Source of the DNA: Nocardiopsis sp. CC223A
Lineage (GTDB): Bacteria > Actinomycetota > Actinomycetes > Streptosporangiales > Streptosporangiaceae
Direction: 5' to 3'
DNA length: 64,000 nucleotides
Assembly: GCF_030766825.1 (NCBI RefSeq)
Contig: NZ_JASFDV010000004.1
Span: 85,487-149,486 of the forward strand
Below the pieces are notes generated by a model. The model did not search any database, had not been told where the DNA came from, and saw only the letters and a program-made list of their open reading frames with translations. A program made the translations under genes and the position numbers. The stretch's first letter is position 1; each line of letters begins with the position of its first letter. Positions 28,212-36,899 of the stretch are shown here, piece by piece.

Positions 28212-29489
28212 TCAGCGCTGACCCTCGCCCCCGTACCAGCCCTGCTGGCCTCCGGTGCCGCCCTGTCCCTGCTGGTCAGAGCCGTATCCGGGACCCGAGC
28301 CGTACTGGTCTCCGTACGCGGAGCCGCCCTGGTCGGTCGTCTCCGTGCCGTTGTTCTCACCGGAGTTAAAGAAAGGTTCAACTCCACTCTCGGACGGCTG
28401 GCCCTGCGGCTGCTGCTGCCCCTGCCCGTACCAGCCGTAGTTGATGGCGTCCTGGGCCGCCTGCTCGCCGGAGGCCGCCGGCTGCTCGCCCTGCGGGGCG
28501 TACTGGGACGGGTCGTAGGCCTGGCCGTAGCCCTGCTGGGCGTCGGTGCCGTACTGCTGCTGGGCCTGCTGGCCGTACTGGTTCGGGTCGTAGGCCGCCT
28601 GCTGACCGGACGCGTCGGTGCCGTACTGCTGCGCCGAGGCGTCGTAGCCCTGCTGCTGCGCCTGGCCGTAGCCCTGCTGTGCCGAGGCGTCGTACCCCTG
28701 CTGGCCGTAGGCCTGCTGGGCCCCGGTGCCGTACTGCTGCTGGGCCTGCTGGCCGTACTGGTTCGGGTCGTAGGCCTGCTGCTGCGGCTGCGCCGCGTCG
28801 TAGGCCTGGGCCTGCTGGGCCGACGTGTCGTAGGCCTGCGGCTGGGCGTAGGACTGCTGGGCGCCCGTGGCGTAGTGCTGCGGCTGGCCGTACTGGTTGG
28901 GGTCGTACGCCGCCTGCTGGCCCGAGACGGCCTGCGCGGGGTCGGCCGCGGGCTGGCCGCCGGTCATGGCCGGGTCCTGGTAGCCGGGCTGGGCGTACGC
29001 CTGCGGGTAGCCGCCGTAGGTCTGCGCCTGCGGGGTCGCCCGCGGCACCAGGGTCGGGTCGTTGAACACCTTGAGCAGCGCGAAGGCGAAGATGCCCAGC
29101 ACCGCGCCCTGGCCCAGGGTGCTCAGGAAGCCCGCGAAGCCGAGGCTGATCGCGTCGATCTCACTGGCCGCGATGAACTCGGTGATGAGGTTGATGAGCG
29201 CGAAGAGCAGCCCCAGGCCGGAGAAGATGAGGGCGGTCAGCACGATGCCGAAGGCCGACGGCCGGGTCCGCTCGGAGGTGGTCACCAGGAGCACCGCGAC
29301 AGCGAGCAGGATCACAACGGACAGGCCGAAGAAGTTGCCCCCCGCACCCCCCAGTGCCGAGGCGAAGGACCCCGGGTAGCCCGATCCGGCTATCAGCTGG
29401 ATGAAACCCGCCAGCACACCGGCGCCGACGGCACCGATCAGGACCCACGCCGCGGGTAGGCGCAGGCGTTCCAGTGTTTCGTTGTTCAA
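28212..29489 (-). CDS. Four-TM membrane protein with long Gln/Tyr/Gly-rich tail
   Basis: Protein of about 425 aa. Residues 1-150 form four TM segments (AAWVLIGAVGAGVLAGFIQLI, VVILLAVAVLLVTT, LIFSGLGLLFALINLI, AVLGIFAFALLKVF). From about 155 to the end it is a low-complexity tail of Gln, Tyr, Gly, Ala, Ser and Asp, with YDPNQYGQQAQQQYGT repeated. The start is probably TTG 29489 (LNNETLERLRLPAAW), with GAGGGG 8 nt upstream; it could be further upstream. The composition resembles prion-like sequences that drive condensation. The neighbourhood (whiB and mutase on the same side, cofD divergent) does not define a pathway. Function unknown. Confidence 0.8.
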   Translation of the reverse strand: MNNETLERLRLPAAWVLIGAVGAGVLAGFIQLIAGSGYPGSFASALGGAGGNFFGLSVVILLAVAVLLVTTSERTRPSAFGIVLTALIFSGLGLLFALINLITEFIAASEIDAISLGFAGFLSTLGQGAVLGIFAFALLKVFNDPTLVPRATPQAQTYGGYPQAYAQPGYQDPAMTGGQPAADPAQAVSGQQAAYDPNQYGQPQHYATGAQQSYAQPQAYDTSAQQAQAYDAAQPQQQAYDPNQYGQQAQQQYGTGAQQAYGQQGYDASAQQGYGQAQQQGYDASAQQYGTDASGQQAAYDPNQYGQQAQQQYGTDAQQGYGQAYDPSQYAPQGEQPAASGEQAAQDAINYGWYGQGQQQPQGQPSESGVEPFFNSGENNGTETTDQGGSAYGDQYGSGPGYGSDQQGQGGTGGQQGWYGGEGQR

Positions 29490-29751
29490 GGGAGGTTCCC
29501 CTCTGCTGCTTCGTCGCCGCCCTCGTGGGAGGAAGAGTGGCTCTGTCGTCGGGCTGTTCGGTTGGAATCGATCGATCCCGGCTGCGGAACACGGGGACGC
29601 CGGAGGATCCGATCGTGAAAGTGGGACGGCGGCCACGGTACCGAGGTTCGGCCGAACGGCGAACCGGCGGTACCGGTACGGTCACGCCCGGGTCGCGCCC
29701 ACGGTGGGGCAGACGACCCGTACATGCTCCCAGCCTGCCAGACTTGGACGC

Positions 29752-30738
29752 ATGCGGATAGTCGTACCGGCCGGTGGTATCGGCGGAGCGCGCTTCCTGC
29801 GGGGCCTGAAGGCCGCCCTGGGAATCGACTCCCCGATCCCGGAGGAGCAGAGCACGAACGCCATCACCGTCATCGGCAACACGGGTGACGACATCACTCT
29901 GTTCGGACTGAGGATATGTCCGGATCTGGACACGGTGATGTACACCCTGGGCGGGGGCATCGACGAGGAGCGCGGCTGGGGCCGGGCCGACGAGACCTTC
30001 ACGGTCAAGGAGGAACTGGCCGCCTACGGCATGCGCCCCACCTGGTTCGGCCTGGGCGACCGGGACACCGCCACCCACATCGTGCGGGCTCAGATGCTCG
30101 CCGCGGGGTACCCGCTGTCGGCGGTCACCGAGGCCCTGTGCGACCGGTGGAAGCCCGGGGTGCGGCTGCTGCCGATGACCGACGACCAGGTCGAGACGCA
30201 CGTGGTCATCGAGGAGGACGGGCGCAGGCGCGCGATCCACTTCCAGGAGTGGTGGATCAGGTACCGGGCGGCGGTGCCCGCGCACGGCATCGTGAGCGTG
30301 GGCGCGGAGGAGGCCGAGCCCGGCCCCGGGGTGCTGGAGGCGATCGCCGAGGCCGACCTCGTGATCCTGCCGCCGTCGAACCCGGTGGTGAGCGTGGGAT
30401 CCGTCCTGGGCGTGCCCGGGATCAGGGAGGCCCTGGCCGCCAAGACGGTCGTGGGCGTCTCCCCCATCATCGGCGGCGCCCCGGTGCGCGGCATGGCCGA
30501 CGCCTGCCTGGACGCGATCGGGGTGGAGACGGGTGCCGGGGCGGTCGCCGCCCACCTGGGCGCCGACCTGCTCGACGGGTGGCTGGTGGACGAGGCCGAC
30601 GCGGGCACCGAGGTCGAGGGGATCGAGGTGCGCTCGCGCCCGCTGTACATGAGCGACCCGCAGGCCACGGAGGCGATCGCCCGGGCCGCCCTGGACCTGG
30701 GCCGCGAACTGGCCGAGCGCAGGAGCGGTGGCGAGTGA
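29752..30738 (+). CDS. fbiA: 2-phospho-L-lactate / phosphoenolpyruvate transferase (CofD/FbiA)
   Basis: Enzyme of 328 aa that joins the lactyl or enolpyruvyl phosphate unit to the deazaflavin FO, giving F420-0 or dehydro-F420-0. N-terminal nucleotide-binding loop [19 protein letters not shown], then [44 protein letters not shown] and [16 protein letters not shown], all typical of CofD. ATG 29752 is 7 nt from a CAGACT hexamer, possibly leaderless. The stop overlaps the fbiB GTG by 4 nt. Confidence 0.96.
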   Translation: MRIVVPAGGIGGARFLRGLKAALGIDSPIPEEQSTNAITVIGNTGDDITLFGLRICPDLDTVMYTLGGGIDEERGWGRADETFTVKEELAAYGMRPTWFGLGDRDTATHIVRAQMLAAGYPLSAVTEALCDRWKPGVRLLPMTDDQVETHVVIEEDGRRRAIHFQEWWIRYRAAVPAHGIVSVGAEEAEPGPGVLEAIAEADLVILPPSNPVVSVGSVLGVPGIREALAAKTVVGVSPIIGGAPVRGMADACLDAIGVETGAGAVAAHLGADLLDGWLVDEADAGTEVEGIEVRSRPLYMSDPQATEAIARAALDLGRELAERRSGGE

Positions 30739-32039
30739 GCGCGGACGCGGGGACCGGGGTGCGGGTGCGCGGGCTGGCGGGCCTGCCCGAGGTGGGCGCG
30801 GGCGCCGACCTGGCCGCGCTGATCGCCGACGCGGTGGCCGCCTCCGGTGAGCCGCTGGCCGACGGCGACGTGCTGGTGGTCACCTCCAAGATCGTCGCCA
30901 AGGCCGAGGGGCGGCTGCGCCGGATGGACCGGGAGGCCGCCGTCGACGCCGAGACCGTGCGGGTGGTCGCCCGCGCCGGGAGGACCCGGATCGTGCAGAC
31001 CCGGCACGGGCTGGTGATGGCCGCCGCCGGGGTGGACGCCTCCAACGTCGAACCCGGCACGGTGCTGCTGCTGCCCGAGGACTCCGACGCCTCCGCCCGC
31101 GCCCTGCGCGCCGGGCTGCACGAGCGGCTGGGGGTGCGGGTGGGCGTGATCGTCTCCGACACCTTCGGCCGGCCCTGGCGGGTCGGGCAGACCGACGTGG
31201 CCATCGGCGCGGCCGGTCTGGACCCGGTGCAGGACCTGCGGGGCACCGTGGACACCCACGGCAACATCATGGAGGCGACCGTCAACGCGGTCGCCGACGA
31301 GATCGCCGCCGCCGGGGAGCTGGTCAAGGGCAAGACGGGCGGGGTGCCGGTGGCGGTGGTCAGCGGCCTGTCGGTGGTGACCGACGCGGACGGGCCGGGG
31401 GCGGCGGCGCTGGTGCGCCCGGCCGACGCCGACCTGTTCCGGTACGGCTCGCGCGACGTGGTGCCCGCCCGGCGCACGGTGCGTGCGTTCACCGACGCCC
31501 CGGTGGACCCCGGGGCGGTGCGCCGCGCGGTGGCGGCGGCGATCACCGCGCCCGCCCCGCATCACACGACGCCGTGGCGGTTCGTGCTGGTGGAGTCGGC
31601 GCCGGTGCGCAAACGGCTGTTGGACGCGATGCTCCAGGCGTGGGTGGCCGACCTGCGCCGCGACGGGTTCGACGAGGACGCGATCGCCCGGCGCACCCGG
31701 CGCGGCGACGTGCTGCGCGGGGCGCCCTACCTGGTGGTGCCGTTCCTGGTGGCCGACGGGGCGCACGCCTACCCCGACGAGCGGCGGGCCGACGCGGAGC
31801 GGACCATGTTCCACGTGGCGATGGGCGCGGGGGTGCAGGGCCTGCTGGTGGGGCTGGCCGTGGAGGGGCTGGGCTCCGCCTGGATCTCCTCCACGATGTT
31901 CTGTGCCGACGTGGTGCGCGAGGTGCTGGAGGTGCCCGAGCACTGGCGGCCGATGGGTGCGGTGGCGGTGGGGCACGCCGCCGAGCCGCCGCGGGAGCGG
32001 CCGCCGCGCGACCCGGAGGACTTCATCGAGGTCCGCTGA
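30735..32039 (+). CDS. fbiB: Coenzyme F420:L-glutamate ligase / dehydro-F420-0 reductase (FbiB)
   Basis: Bifunctional enzyme of 434 aa. The N-terminal CofE domain (about 1-240; [40 protein letters not shown]) adds the gamma-glutamyl tail of F420. The C-terminal nitroreductase-fold domain (about 245-434; [43 protein letters not shown]) binds FMN and reduces dehydro-F420-0 in mycobacteria. The fusion is typical of actinobacteria. GTG 30735 overlaps the fbiA stop (GTGA). Confidence 0.96.
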   Translation: MSADAGTGVRVRGLAGLPEVGAGADLAALIADAVAASGEPLADGDVLVVTSKIVAKAEGRLRRMDREAAVDAETVRVVARAGRTRIVQTRHGLVMAAAGVDASNVEPGTVLLLPEDSDASARALRAGLHERLGVRVGVIVSDTFGRPWRVGQTDVAIGAAGLDPVQDLRGTVDTHGNIMEATVNAVADEIAAAGELVKGKTGGVPVAVVSGLSVVTDADGPGAAALVRPADADLFRYGSRDVVPARRTVRAFTDAPVDPGAVRRAVAAAITAPAPHHTTPWRFVLVESAPVRKRLLDAMLQAWVADLRRDGFDEDAIARRTRRGDVLRGAPYLVVPFLVADGAHAYPDERRADAERTMFHVAMGAGVQGLLVGLAVEGLGSAWISSTMFCADVVREVLEVPEHWRPMGAVAVGHAAEPPRERPPRDPEDFIEVR

Positions 32040-32054
32040 GGCGGCCTCCCGGCG

Positions 32055-32100
32055 CCGCGGCCGCGGGTCCCCTCGGAATGCGAGGGGCCCGCGGCCGCGG
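32055..32100 (+). terminator. Terminator after fbiAB
   Basis: Very long GC stem: CCGCGGCCGCGGG, bulged T, CCCCTCG, loop GAATG, then CGAGGGG and CCCGCGGCCGCGG. It starts 16 bp after the fbiB stop. Confidence 0.85.
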
Positions 32101-32230
32101 TGCTTCCACCGACCGCGTCGGCCTCCCGGCGCCGGGCAGGGGCGTCGGCCCCAAAGGGGCGGGCTCCGGGGCGGGTGAATTCCGGGTGATCGAATGGAGT
32201 CCCTCTCGGAACCAGGTCCCGAAGAAAACT

Positions 32231-32281
32231 GAAAGCTTTCCTTCCCATTGCATTGACGCGCGGGTAAGGCAACTATAAGGT
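32231..32281 (+). promoter_or_regulatory. Promoter of the first chitinase gene
   Basis: TTGACG (32253-32258), 17 bp, TAAGGT (32276-32281): a near-consensus housekeeping sigma promoter. The predicted start is near 32288, giving a leader of about 54 nt before GTG 32342. A perfect palindrome GAAAGCTTTC (32231-32240) lies 12 bp before the -35 and may be an operator. The region is unusually A+T-rich for this genome. The direct repeats known from Streptomyces chitinase promoters were not seen. Confidence 0.7.
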
Positions 32282-32341
32282 TTCTTAACAATTCAATCCC
32301 CCGACCTTCGTCACCCGCTCGACGGAAGGAACCCCCCGACC

Positions 32342-33613
32342 GTGAACCGTCAACGAAGTCGTTCCCCCCGGGCGAAAGCCCTGGTGGCAGGGGCCTTCGC
32401 GCTCCTGACCGCCGCGTTCGCCATCGGCGCGACCCAGCTCCCCTCCGGCCCCACCGAAGCCGAGACCGTGGCGGGCGAGGAATCCGCCGCGCAGGCGAAC
32501 GGCCAGTGGCTGACCGGCTACTGGCACAACTTCGACAACGGCTCCACCGTGATGCCGCTCTCGGAGATCCCCTCCGAGTACAACCTCGTCGCCGTCGCCT
32601 TCGCCGACAACCACCCGAGCCTCGACGGCGGCATCACGTTCAACCTCGCCGGCGGTGAACTGGACGGCTACACCGACGCGCAGTTCCGCGCCGACATCGC
32701 GGCCATCCAGGCCCAGGGTCGCAAGGTGATCATCTCCGTCGGCGGCGAGCGCGGGAACGTGATCGTCTCCAACCCCGCCCAGGCGCAGAACTTCGCCGAC
32801 ACCACGTACGCGCTGATGCAGGACTACGGGTTCGACGGCGTCGACATCGACCTCGAACACGGCATCAACGCCCAGTACATGACCGACGCGCTGCGCGACC
32901 TGCACGGCCAGGCCGGCGACGACCTGATCATCACGATGGCGCCGCAGACGATCGACTTCCAGGCCCCCACCATGGGGTACTACCAGCTGGCGTCGAACAT
33001 CTCCGACATCCTCACCATCGTCAACATGCAGTACTACAACTCCGGCACGATGATGGGCTGCGACCAGCAGGTCTACGCCCAGGGCACGCCCGACTTCGTC
33101 GCCGCCCTGGCCTGCATCCAGCTGGAGATGGGCCTGGACCCGAGCCAGGTCGGCCTGGGCCTGCCGGCCACGCCCTCCGCCGCGGGCGGCGGGTACATGG
33201 CCCCGAGCCAGATCGTCCGCGCCCTCGACTGCCTGGAGGCCGGGACCAACTGCGGGAACTTCTCCCCCGACACCCCGTACGGTCCCATCGGCGGCGTGAT
33301 GACCTGGTCCGTCAACTGGGACGCCACCAACGGCTACGCGTTCGCGAACACCGTCTCCGACCGCCTGGAGCAGGGCCCCGGGACCGGTCCGACCGACCCG
33401 CCCACCGAGGAGCCGACCGACCCGCCGACGGACCCGCCGACGGACCCGCCCGGCGACTGCACCGCCCCGGCCTGGGCCTCCGGCGACGTCTACACCGGCG
33501 GCGACGTGGTCTCCCACGACGGCTCCGAATGGCGCGCCCAGTGGTGGACCCGGGGCGAGGAGCCCGGCACCACCGGCGAATGGGGCGTCTGGCGCCTCGT
33601 CGGCGCCTGCTGA
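32342..33613 (+). CDS. Secreted GH18 chitinase with C-terminal CBM5/12
   Basis: Endo-type chitinase of 423 aa for extracellular chitin breakdown. Signal peptide about residues 1-36 (positively charged start, AKALVAGAFALLTAAFAIGA). GH18 domain about 55-350 with the catalytic motif DGVDIDLE at 165-172 (Glu 172 as acid). It belongs to the compact bacterial ChiC/ChiD-like group (FNLAGGELDGYTDAQF, QYYNSG). A Pro/Thr linker with PTDPPTDPPTDPP leads to a CBM5/12 module of about 50 aa (APAWASGDVYTGGDVVSHDG, then EWRAQWWT). GTG 32342 is preceded by GGAAGGAACCCCCCGACC. Strong promoter and terminator flank it. Confidence 0.94.
   Translation: MNRQRSRSPRAKALVAGAFALLTAAFAIGATQLPSGPTEAETVAGEESAAQANGQWLTGYWHNFDNGSTVMPLSEIPSEYNLVAVAFADNHPSLDGGITFNLAGGELDGYTDAQFRADIAAIQAQGRKVIISVGGERGNVIVSNPAQAQNFADTTYALMQDYGFDGVDIDLEHGINAQYMTDALRDLHGQAGDDLIITMAPQTIDFQAPTMGYYQLASNISDILTIVNMQYYNSGTMMGCDQQVYAQGTPDFVAALACIQLEMGLDPSQVGLGLPATPSAAGGGYMAPSQIVRALDCLEAGTNCGNFSPDTPYGPIGGVMTWSVNWDATNGYAFANTVSDRLEQGPGTGPTDPPTEEPTDPPTDPPTDPPGDCTAPAWASGDVYTGGDVVSHDGSEWRAQWWTRGEEPGTTGEWGVWRLVGAC
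33455..33613 (+). repeat. Duplicated CBM5/12 coding segment, copy 1
   Basis: 159 bp from GACTGC to the stop codon, matched at 155 of 159 positions by 35968-36126 in the neighbouring chitinase. Two of the four differences change the residue (V to I, R to Q). Confidence 0.95.
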
Positions 33614-33626
33614 CACACCCCTGACC

Positions 33627-33656
33627 GGGGCCGCCCGGCGATCGCCGGGCGGCCCC
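33627..33656 (+). terminator. Terminator after chitinase 1
   Basis: Perfect 30-bp palindrome GGGGCCGCCCGGCGA / TCGCCGGGCGGCCCC, 13 bp after the stop codon. Confidence 0.8.
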
Positions 33657-33765
33657 ACCGGCCCCTCTCCTTCCAGTGCTCCCCCGGTCCCCGCACCGGC
33701 GGGGCCCTCTGCCGTGCCCATGTCCGGGCCCGACGCATCCCCCGAGATCCCGAGGAAGGTCCCCC

Positions 33766-36126
33766 ATGCCCGAAACCCGACCCCGCGGCGGACCCGCACG
33801 CCGGTTCGGCTCCGCCCTGGCGGCGCTGGCCCTGGCGGCCGGGACGCTGTTCACCCCCGCGGTCGCGCACGCCGCACCGGTGGCACCGGCCGAGGTGTCC
33901 GCCTCCTCCGACGCCGAGTGCCGACCCGACGGGCTGTACCCCACCCCCGGTGTGGACGTCCCCTACTGCGACATCTACGACACCGCCGGCCGCGAGAAAC
34001 TCCCCAACGACCTGGACCGCCGGGTCATCGGGTACTTCACCAGCTGGCGCAACGGCTCCAACGGACAGCCCGAGTACCTGGCCGACGACATCCCCTGGGA
34101 CCGGATCTCCCACATCAACTACGCCTTCGCGCACGTGGGCCCGGACGACCGGGTCTCCGTGGGCGCCGACACCCCCGACAACCCGGCCACCGGGATGACC
34201 TGGGAGGGGCTGGAGCCCGACCCGGAGTTCGGCTACCAGGGGCACTTCAACCTGCTCAACAAGTTCAAGAAGGAGCACCCCGGGGTGAAGACCCTGCTGG
34301 CGGTCGGCGGCTGGGCCGAGACCGGCGGGTACTTCGACGCGGACGGCGAGCGGGTGGCCAGCGGCGGGTTCTACTCGATGACGACGACCCCCACCGGGGT
34401 GAACCACGAGGGCATCGAGACGTTCGCCGACTCGGCCGTGGAGTTCGTGCGCGAGTACGGGTTCGACGGACTGGACATCGACTACGAGTACGCCACCTCC
34501 AACAACGGCGCGGGCAGCCCGGACGACTTCTGGATCTCCGACGCCCGGCGCGGCCTGCTCTGGGAGGGCTACGAGGAGCTGATGCGCGTCCTGCGCGAGA
34601 AGCTCGACGAGGCCTCCGCCGAGGACGGCACGTACTACCAGCTGACCGCCGCGGTGCCCGCCTCCGGATGGCTGCTGCGCGGCCAGGAGGTGCACCAGGT
34701 CGTGCAGTACCTCGACTTCGTCAACATGATGAGCTACGACCTGCACGGCACCTGGAACCACTTCGTCGGCCACAACGGCGCGCTGTACGACAGCGGCCTG
34801 GACCCCGAGCTGAGCGAGGTGTACGGGGCCTACAACGGCATCGGCTACCTCAACGCCGACTGGGCCCACCACTACTTCCGGGGCGCGATGCAGGCGGGCC
34901 GGATCAACCTGGGGGTGCCGTTCTACACACGCGGCTGGACGGACGTGCAGGGCGGCACGAACGGACTGTGGGGGACCTCGGCGCTGCCGGACCAGACGCA
35001 GTGCCCGCCCGGCACCGGGGTCAGCACCCCCTGCGGCAACGGGGCCGGCGGCATCGACAACCTGTGGCACGACAGCGACCCGGTGACCGGCGGGGAGATC
35101 CCGGCGGGCGCGAACCCGATCTGGCACGTCCTCAACCTGGAGGACGGCGTGGTCGGCGACTACGTGGACGACTACGGCGTGGACGACCCGATCGAGGGCA
35201 CCTACGAGCGGCACTGGGACGACGTCACGAAGAACGAGTGGTGGTGGAACGCCGAGACGCGGACCTTCCTGACCGGCGACGCCGAACAGACCATCCAGGC
35301 CAAGGCCGACTACGTGGCCGACACCGGCCTGGGCGGCGTCATGATCTGGGAGATGGCGGGCGACTACTCCTACGACACCGCCGCGGGCCAGTACGAGATG
35401 GGCGACACCCTCATCACGTCGCTGCACGAGACCCTGAGCAACGCCGGCCCCTACGGCGCGCTCAAGGCCGAGACCGAGGCCCCGGCCGAGGTCCTGGACG
35501 TGGACGTGGACTTCGGCGGGTTCGCACTGGGTGACAACAACTACCCCATCAACCCCGAGGTCACCATCACCAACAACTCGGCGGCCGAGATCCCCGGCGG
35601 GACGAAGATCACCTTCGACTACGGCACCTCCGCGCCGGGCAACATGGGCGACCAGTCGGGGCTGGGGCTCACCCACCTCCAGATCGGGCACGACCGGGCG
35701 GACAACATCGGCGGCCTGGACGGGGACTTCCACCGGGCGCAGATCACCGTTCCGGGCTGGCAGTCGATCCCGGCGGACGGCGGGACGTTCACGTTCGACC
35801 TCAGCTGGCGGCTGCCCATCGCGCAGCCCTCCAACTGGCGGATCGAGGTGGGCGGTACCGAATACGCCATCACCTACGACCACCCGCGCGAGGGCACCGT
35901 GGTGGACGACCCCGGTGACGGGGACGGCGGCGGTGACGACGGTGGCGACGGCGGTGGCGAGCCCGGTGACTGCACCGCCCCGGCCTGGGCCTCCGGCGAC
36001 ATCTACACCGGCGGCGACGTGGTCTCCCACGACGGCTCCGAATGGCGCGCCCAGTGGTGGACCCAGGGCGAGGAACCCGGCACCACCGGCGAATGGGGCG
36101 TCTGGCGCCTGGTCGGCGCCTGCTGA
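33766..36126 (+). CDS. Large secreted GH18 chitinase with C-terminal CBM5/12
   Basis: Chitinase of 786 aa. Signal peptide ends near AVAHA (about residue 36). The GH18 domain (about 75-575) is of the larger type with DGLDIDYE (catalytic Glu about 241), MMSYDLHGTWN and MIWEMAGDYSYD. Next comes a beta-sandwich domain (about 590-705; VDVDFGGFALGDNNYPINPE), a chitinase C-terminal binding module. A Gly/Asp linker (DGDGGGDDGGDGGGEPG) leads to a CBM5/12 nearly identical to that of the upstream chitinase. ATG 33766 has GAGGAAGG upstream. The two enzymes, with different catalytic folds of GH18, probably act together on crystalline chitin. Confidence 0.94.
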   Translation: MPETRPRGGPARRFGSALAALALAAGTLFTPAVAHAAPVAPAEVSASSDAECRPDGLYPTPGVDVPYCDIYDTAGREKLPNDLDRRVIGYFTSWRNGSNGQPEYLADDIPWDRISHINYAFAHVGPDDRVSVGADTPDNPATGMTWEGLEPDPEFGYQGHFNLLNKFKKEHPGVKTLLAVGGWAETGGYFDADGERVASGGFYSMTTTPTGVNHEGIETFADSAVEFVREYGFDGLDIDYEYATSNNGAGSPDDFWISDARRGLLWEGYEELMRVLREKLDEASAEDGTYYQLTAAVPASGWLLRGQEVHQVVQYLDFVNMMSYDLHGTWNHFVGHNGALYDSGLDPELSEVYGAYNGIGYLNADWAHHYFRGAMQAGRINLGVPFYTRGWTDVQGGTNGLWGTSALPDQTQCPPGTGVSTPCGNGAGGIDNLWHDSDPVTGGEIPAGANPIWHVLNLEDGVVGDYVDDYGVDDPIEGTYERHWDDVTKNEWWWNAETRTFLTGDAEQTIQAKADYVADTGLGGVMIWEMAGDYSYDTAAGQYEMGDTLITSLHETLSNAGPYGALKAETEAPAEVLDVDVDFGGFALGDNNYPINPEVTITNNSAAEIPGGTKITFDYGTSAPGNMGDQSGLGLTHLQIGHDRADNIGGLDGDFHRAQITVPGWQSIPADGGTFTFDLSWRLPIAQPSNWRIEVGGTEYAITYDHPREGTVVDDPGDGDGGGDDGGDGGGEPGDCTAPAWASGDIYTGGDVVSHDGSEWRAQWWTQGEEPGTTGEWGVWRLVGAC
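35968..36126 (+). repeat. Duplicated CBM5/12 coding segment, copy 2
   Basis: Second copy of the 159-bp module described for 33455-33613. The linkers just upstream are unrelated (Gly/Asp here, Pro/Thr there), so the duplication boundary coincides with the domain boundary. Confidence 0.95.
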
Positions 36127-36180
36127 CCCCGGGCCGCGCGCGGGGGCCCGGCCCCCACCCGCTCCGCGCGGCCCCTGAAG

Positions 36181-36220
36181 AAGGGGCGGGAGCGCCGATC
36201 CCCCGGCGCTCCCGCCCCTT
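36181..36220. terminator. Bidirectional terminator between chitinase 2 and vapC
   Basis: Perfect 17-bp stem AAGGGGCGGGAGCGCCG / CGGCGCTCCCGCCCCTT with a 6-nt loop. The A/T-bearing ends suit either strand, and it lies between convergent genes. Confidence 0.88.
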
Positions 36221-36239
36221 CGCCGTTGCCCCCGGTGTC

Positions 36240-36617
36240 TCAGACCCGGATCAGTTCAAGGGTGGAATCGAGCTTGCCGATGTCATCCGGGTCGGAGGTG
36301 AGCACCGGCGCACGGAACAGCCTGCCCGGAAGAGCGACGTGCGCGTCCACGACATCGCGGGATCCGGTCCGGGCCAGCAGGGCGCCGACGTGTCGGGCGA
36401 TCTCCTCGTCAAGAGGCTCAATTCTCACCGTGAGGTCCTTGACCAGGCGAGCAATCGCGTGCTGCCGGGGATCGTTCCGCCACACCCGGGCATAGACACC
36501 GGCGGAGATGACGATGAGGCGCCGTTCTTGGGAGGTGCGCTGCACCAGGTGCCACATGCGAACGTCGCGACGTTCGAGTGCGATGAGTGCACCCGTGTCG
36601 AATACGAGAGGGGTCAT
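36240..36617 (-). CDS. PIN-domain ribonuclease toxin (VapC-like)
   Basis: Protein of 125 aa, the usual VapC size. N-terminal MTPLVFDTGALIALERRD gives the first metal-binding Asp. LDEEIARHVGALLARTGSRDVVDAHVAL supplies the middle and last acidic residues, and LTSDPDDIGKL is the closing strand-helix. ATG 36617 overlaps the antitoxin stop by 4 nt, the standard antitoxin-first arrangement, and rules out the longer reading from 36668. Target RNA unknown. Confidence 0.85.
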   Translation of the reverse strand: MTPLVFDTGALIALERRDVRMWHLVQRTSQERRLIVISAGVYARVWRNDPRQHAIARLVKDLTVRIEPLDEEIARHVGALLARTGSRDVVDAHVALPGRLFRAPVLTSDPDDIGKLDSTLELIRV

Positions 36618-36868
36618 GCGGCGGACCCTGCGGAAGCCTCTCCCCCACTGAGCACGTTTTCGACCCACTCCTTGTCCTGGGCGGTCGGTTCGCCCGATTC
36701 CGCCAGAATTTCAGCAGCGAGAAGTTCGGCGTCGGCCCAATCCGGCTGGTTCCTGATGATTTCCGTGATGTACGCGGAGATCGAAGCGGCCTGCCCGGAA
36801 TCGACGGCCTTCTGCACCTTGGCCAGGATCTCCTCCGGGATGCTGACGGTGATGCGCCGGTTCGTCAT
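36614..36868 (-). CDS. Ribbon-helix-helix antitoxin (VapB-like)
   Basis: Protein of 84 aa. The N-terminal ribbon-helix-helix RRITVSIPEEILAKVQKAVD then SISAYITEIIRNQP binds DNA. The acidic C-terminal half (EILAESGEPTAQDKEWVENVL) would wrap the toxin. The module should be autoregulated; the 31-bp gap to fbiC leaves little room for a separate promoter, although TATGAG lies 6 nt before ATG 36868. Confidence 0.85.
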   Translation of the reverse strand: MTNRRITVSIPEEILAKVQKAVDSGQAASISAYITEIIRNQPDWADAELLAAEILAESGEPTAQDKEWVENVLSGGEASAGSAA

Positions 36869-36899
36869 ACTCCGCTCATACTCTTCGCTCCCGGGTTTC

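Noticed and set aside
28137..29459. Leucine/valine-rich plus-strand frame that looks like a membrane protein
   Set aside because: It is the antisense of the Gln/Tyr-rich repeat tail (CTG/CTGG repeats read as Leu/Val); no start signal or family motif.
32040..32341. Streptomyces-type chitin-regulon direct repeats or a DasR site before the chitinase
   Set aside because: Neither the 12-bp direct repeats nor an ACTGGTCTAGACCAGT-like site is present; only the palindrome GAAAGCTTTC was seen.
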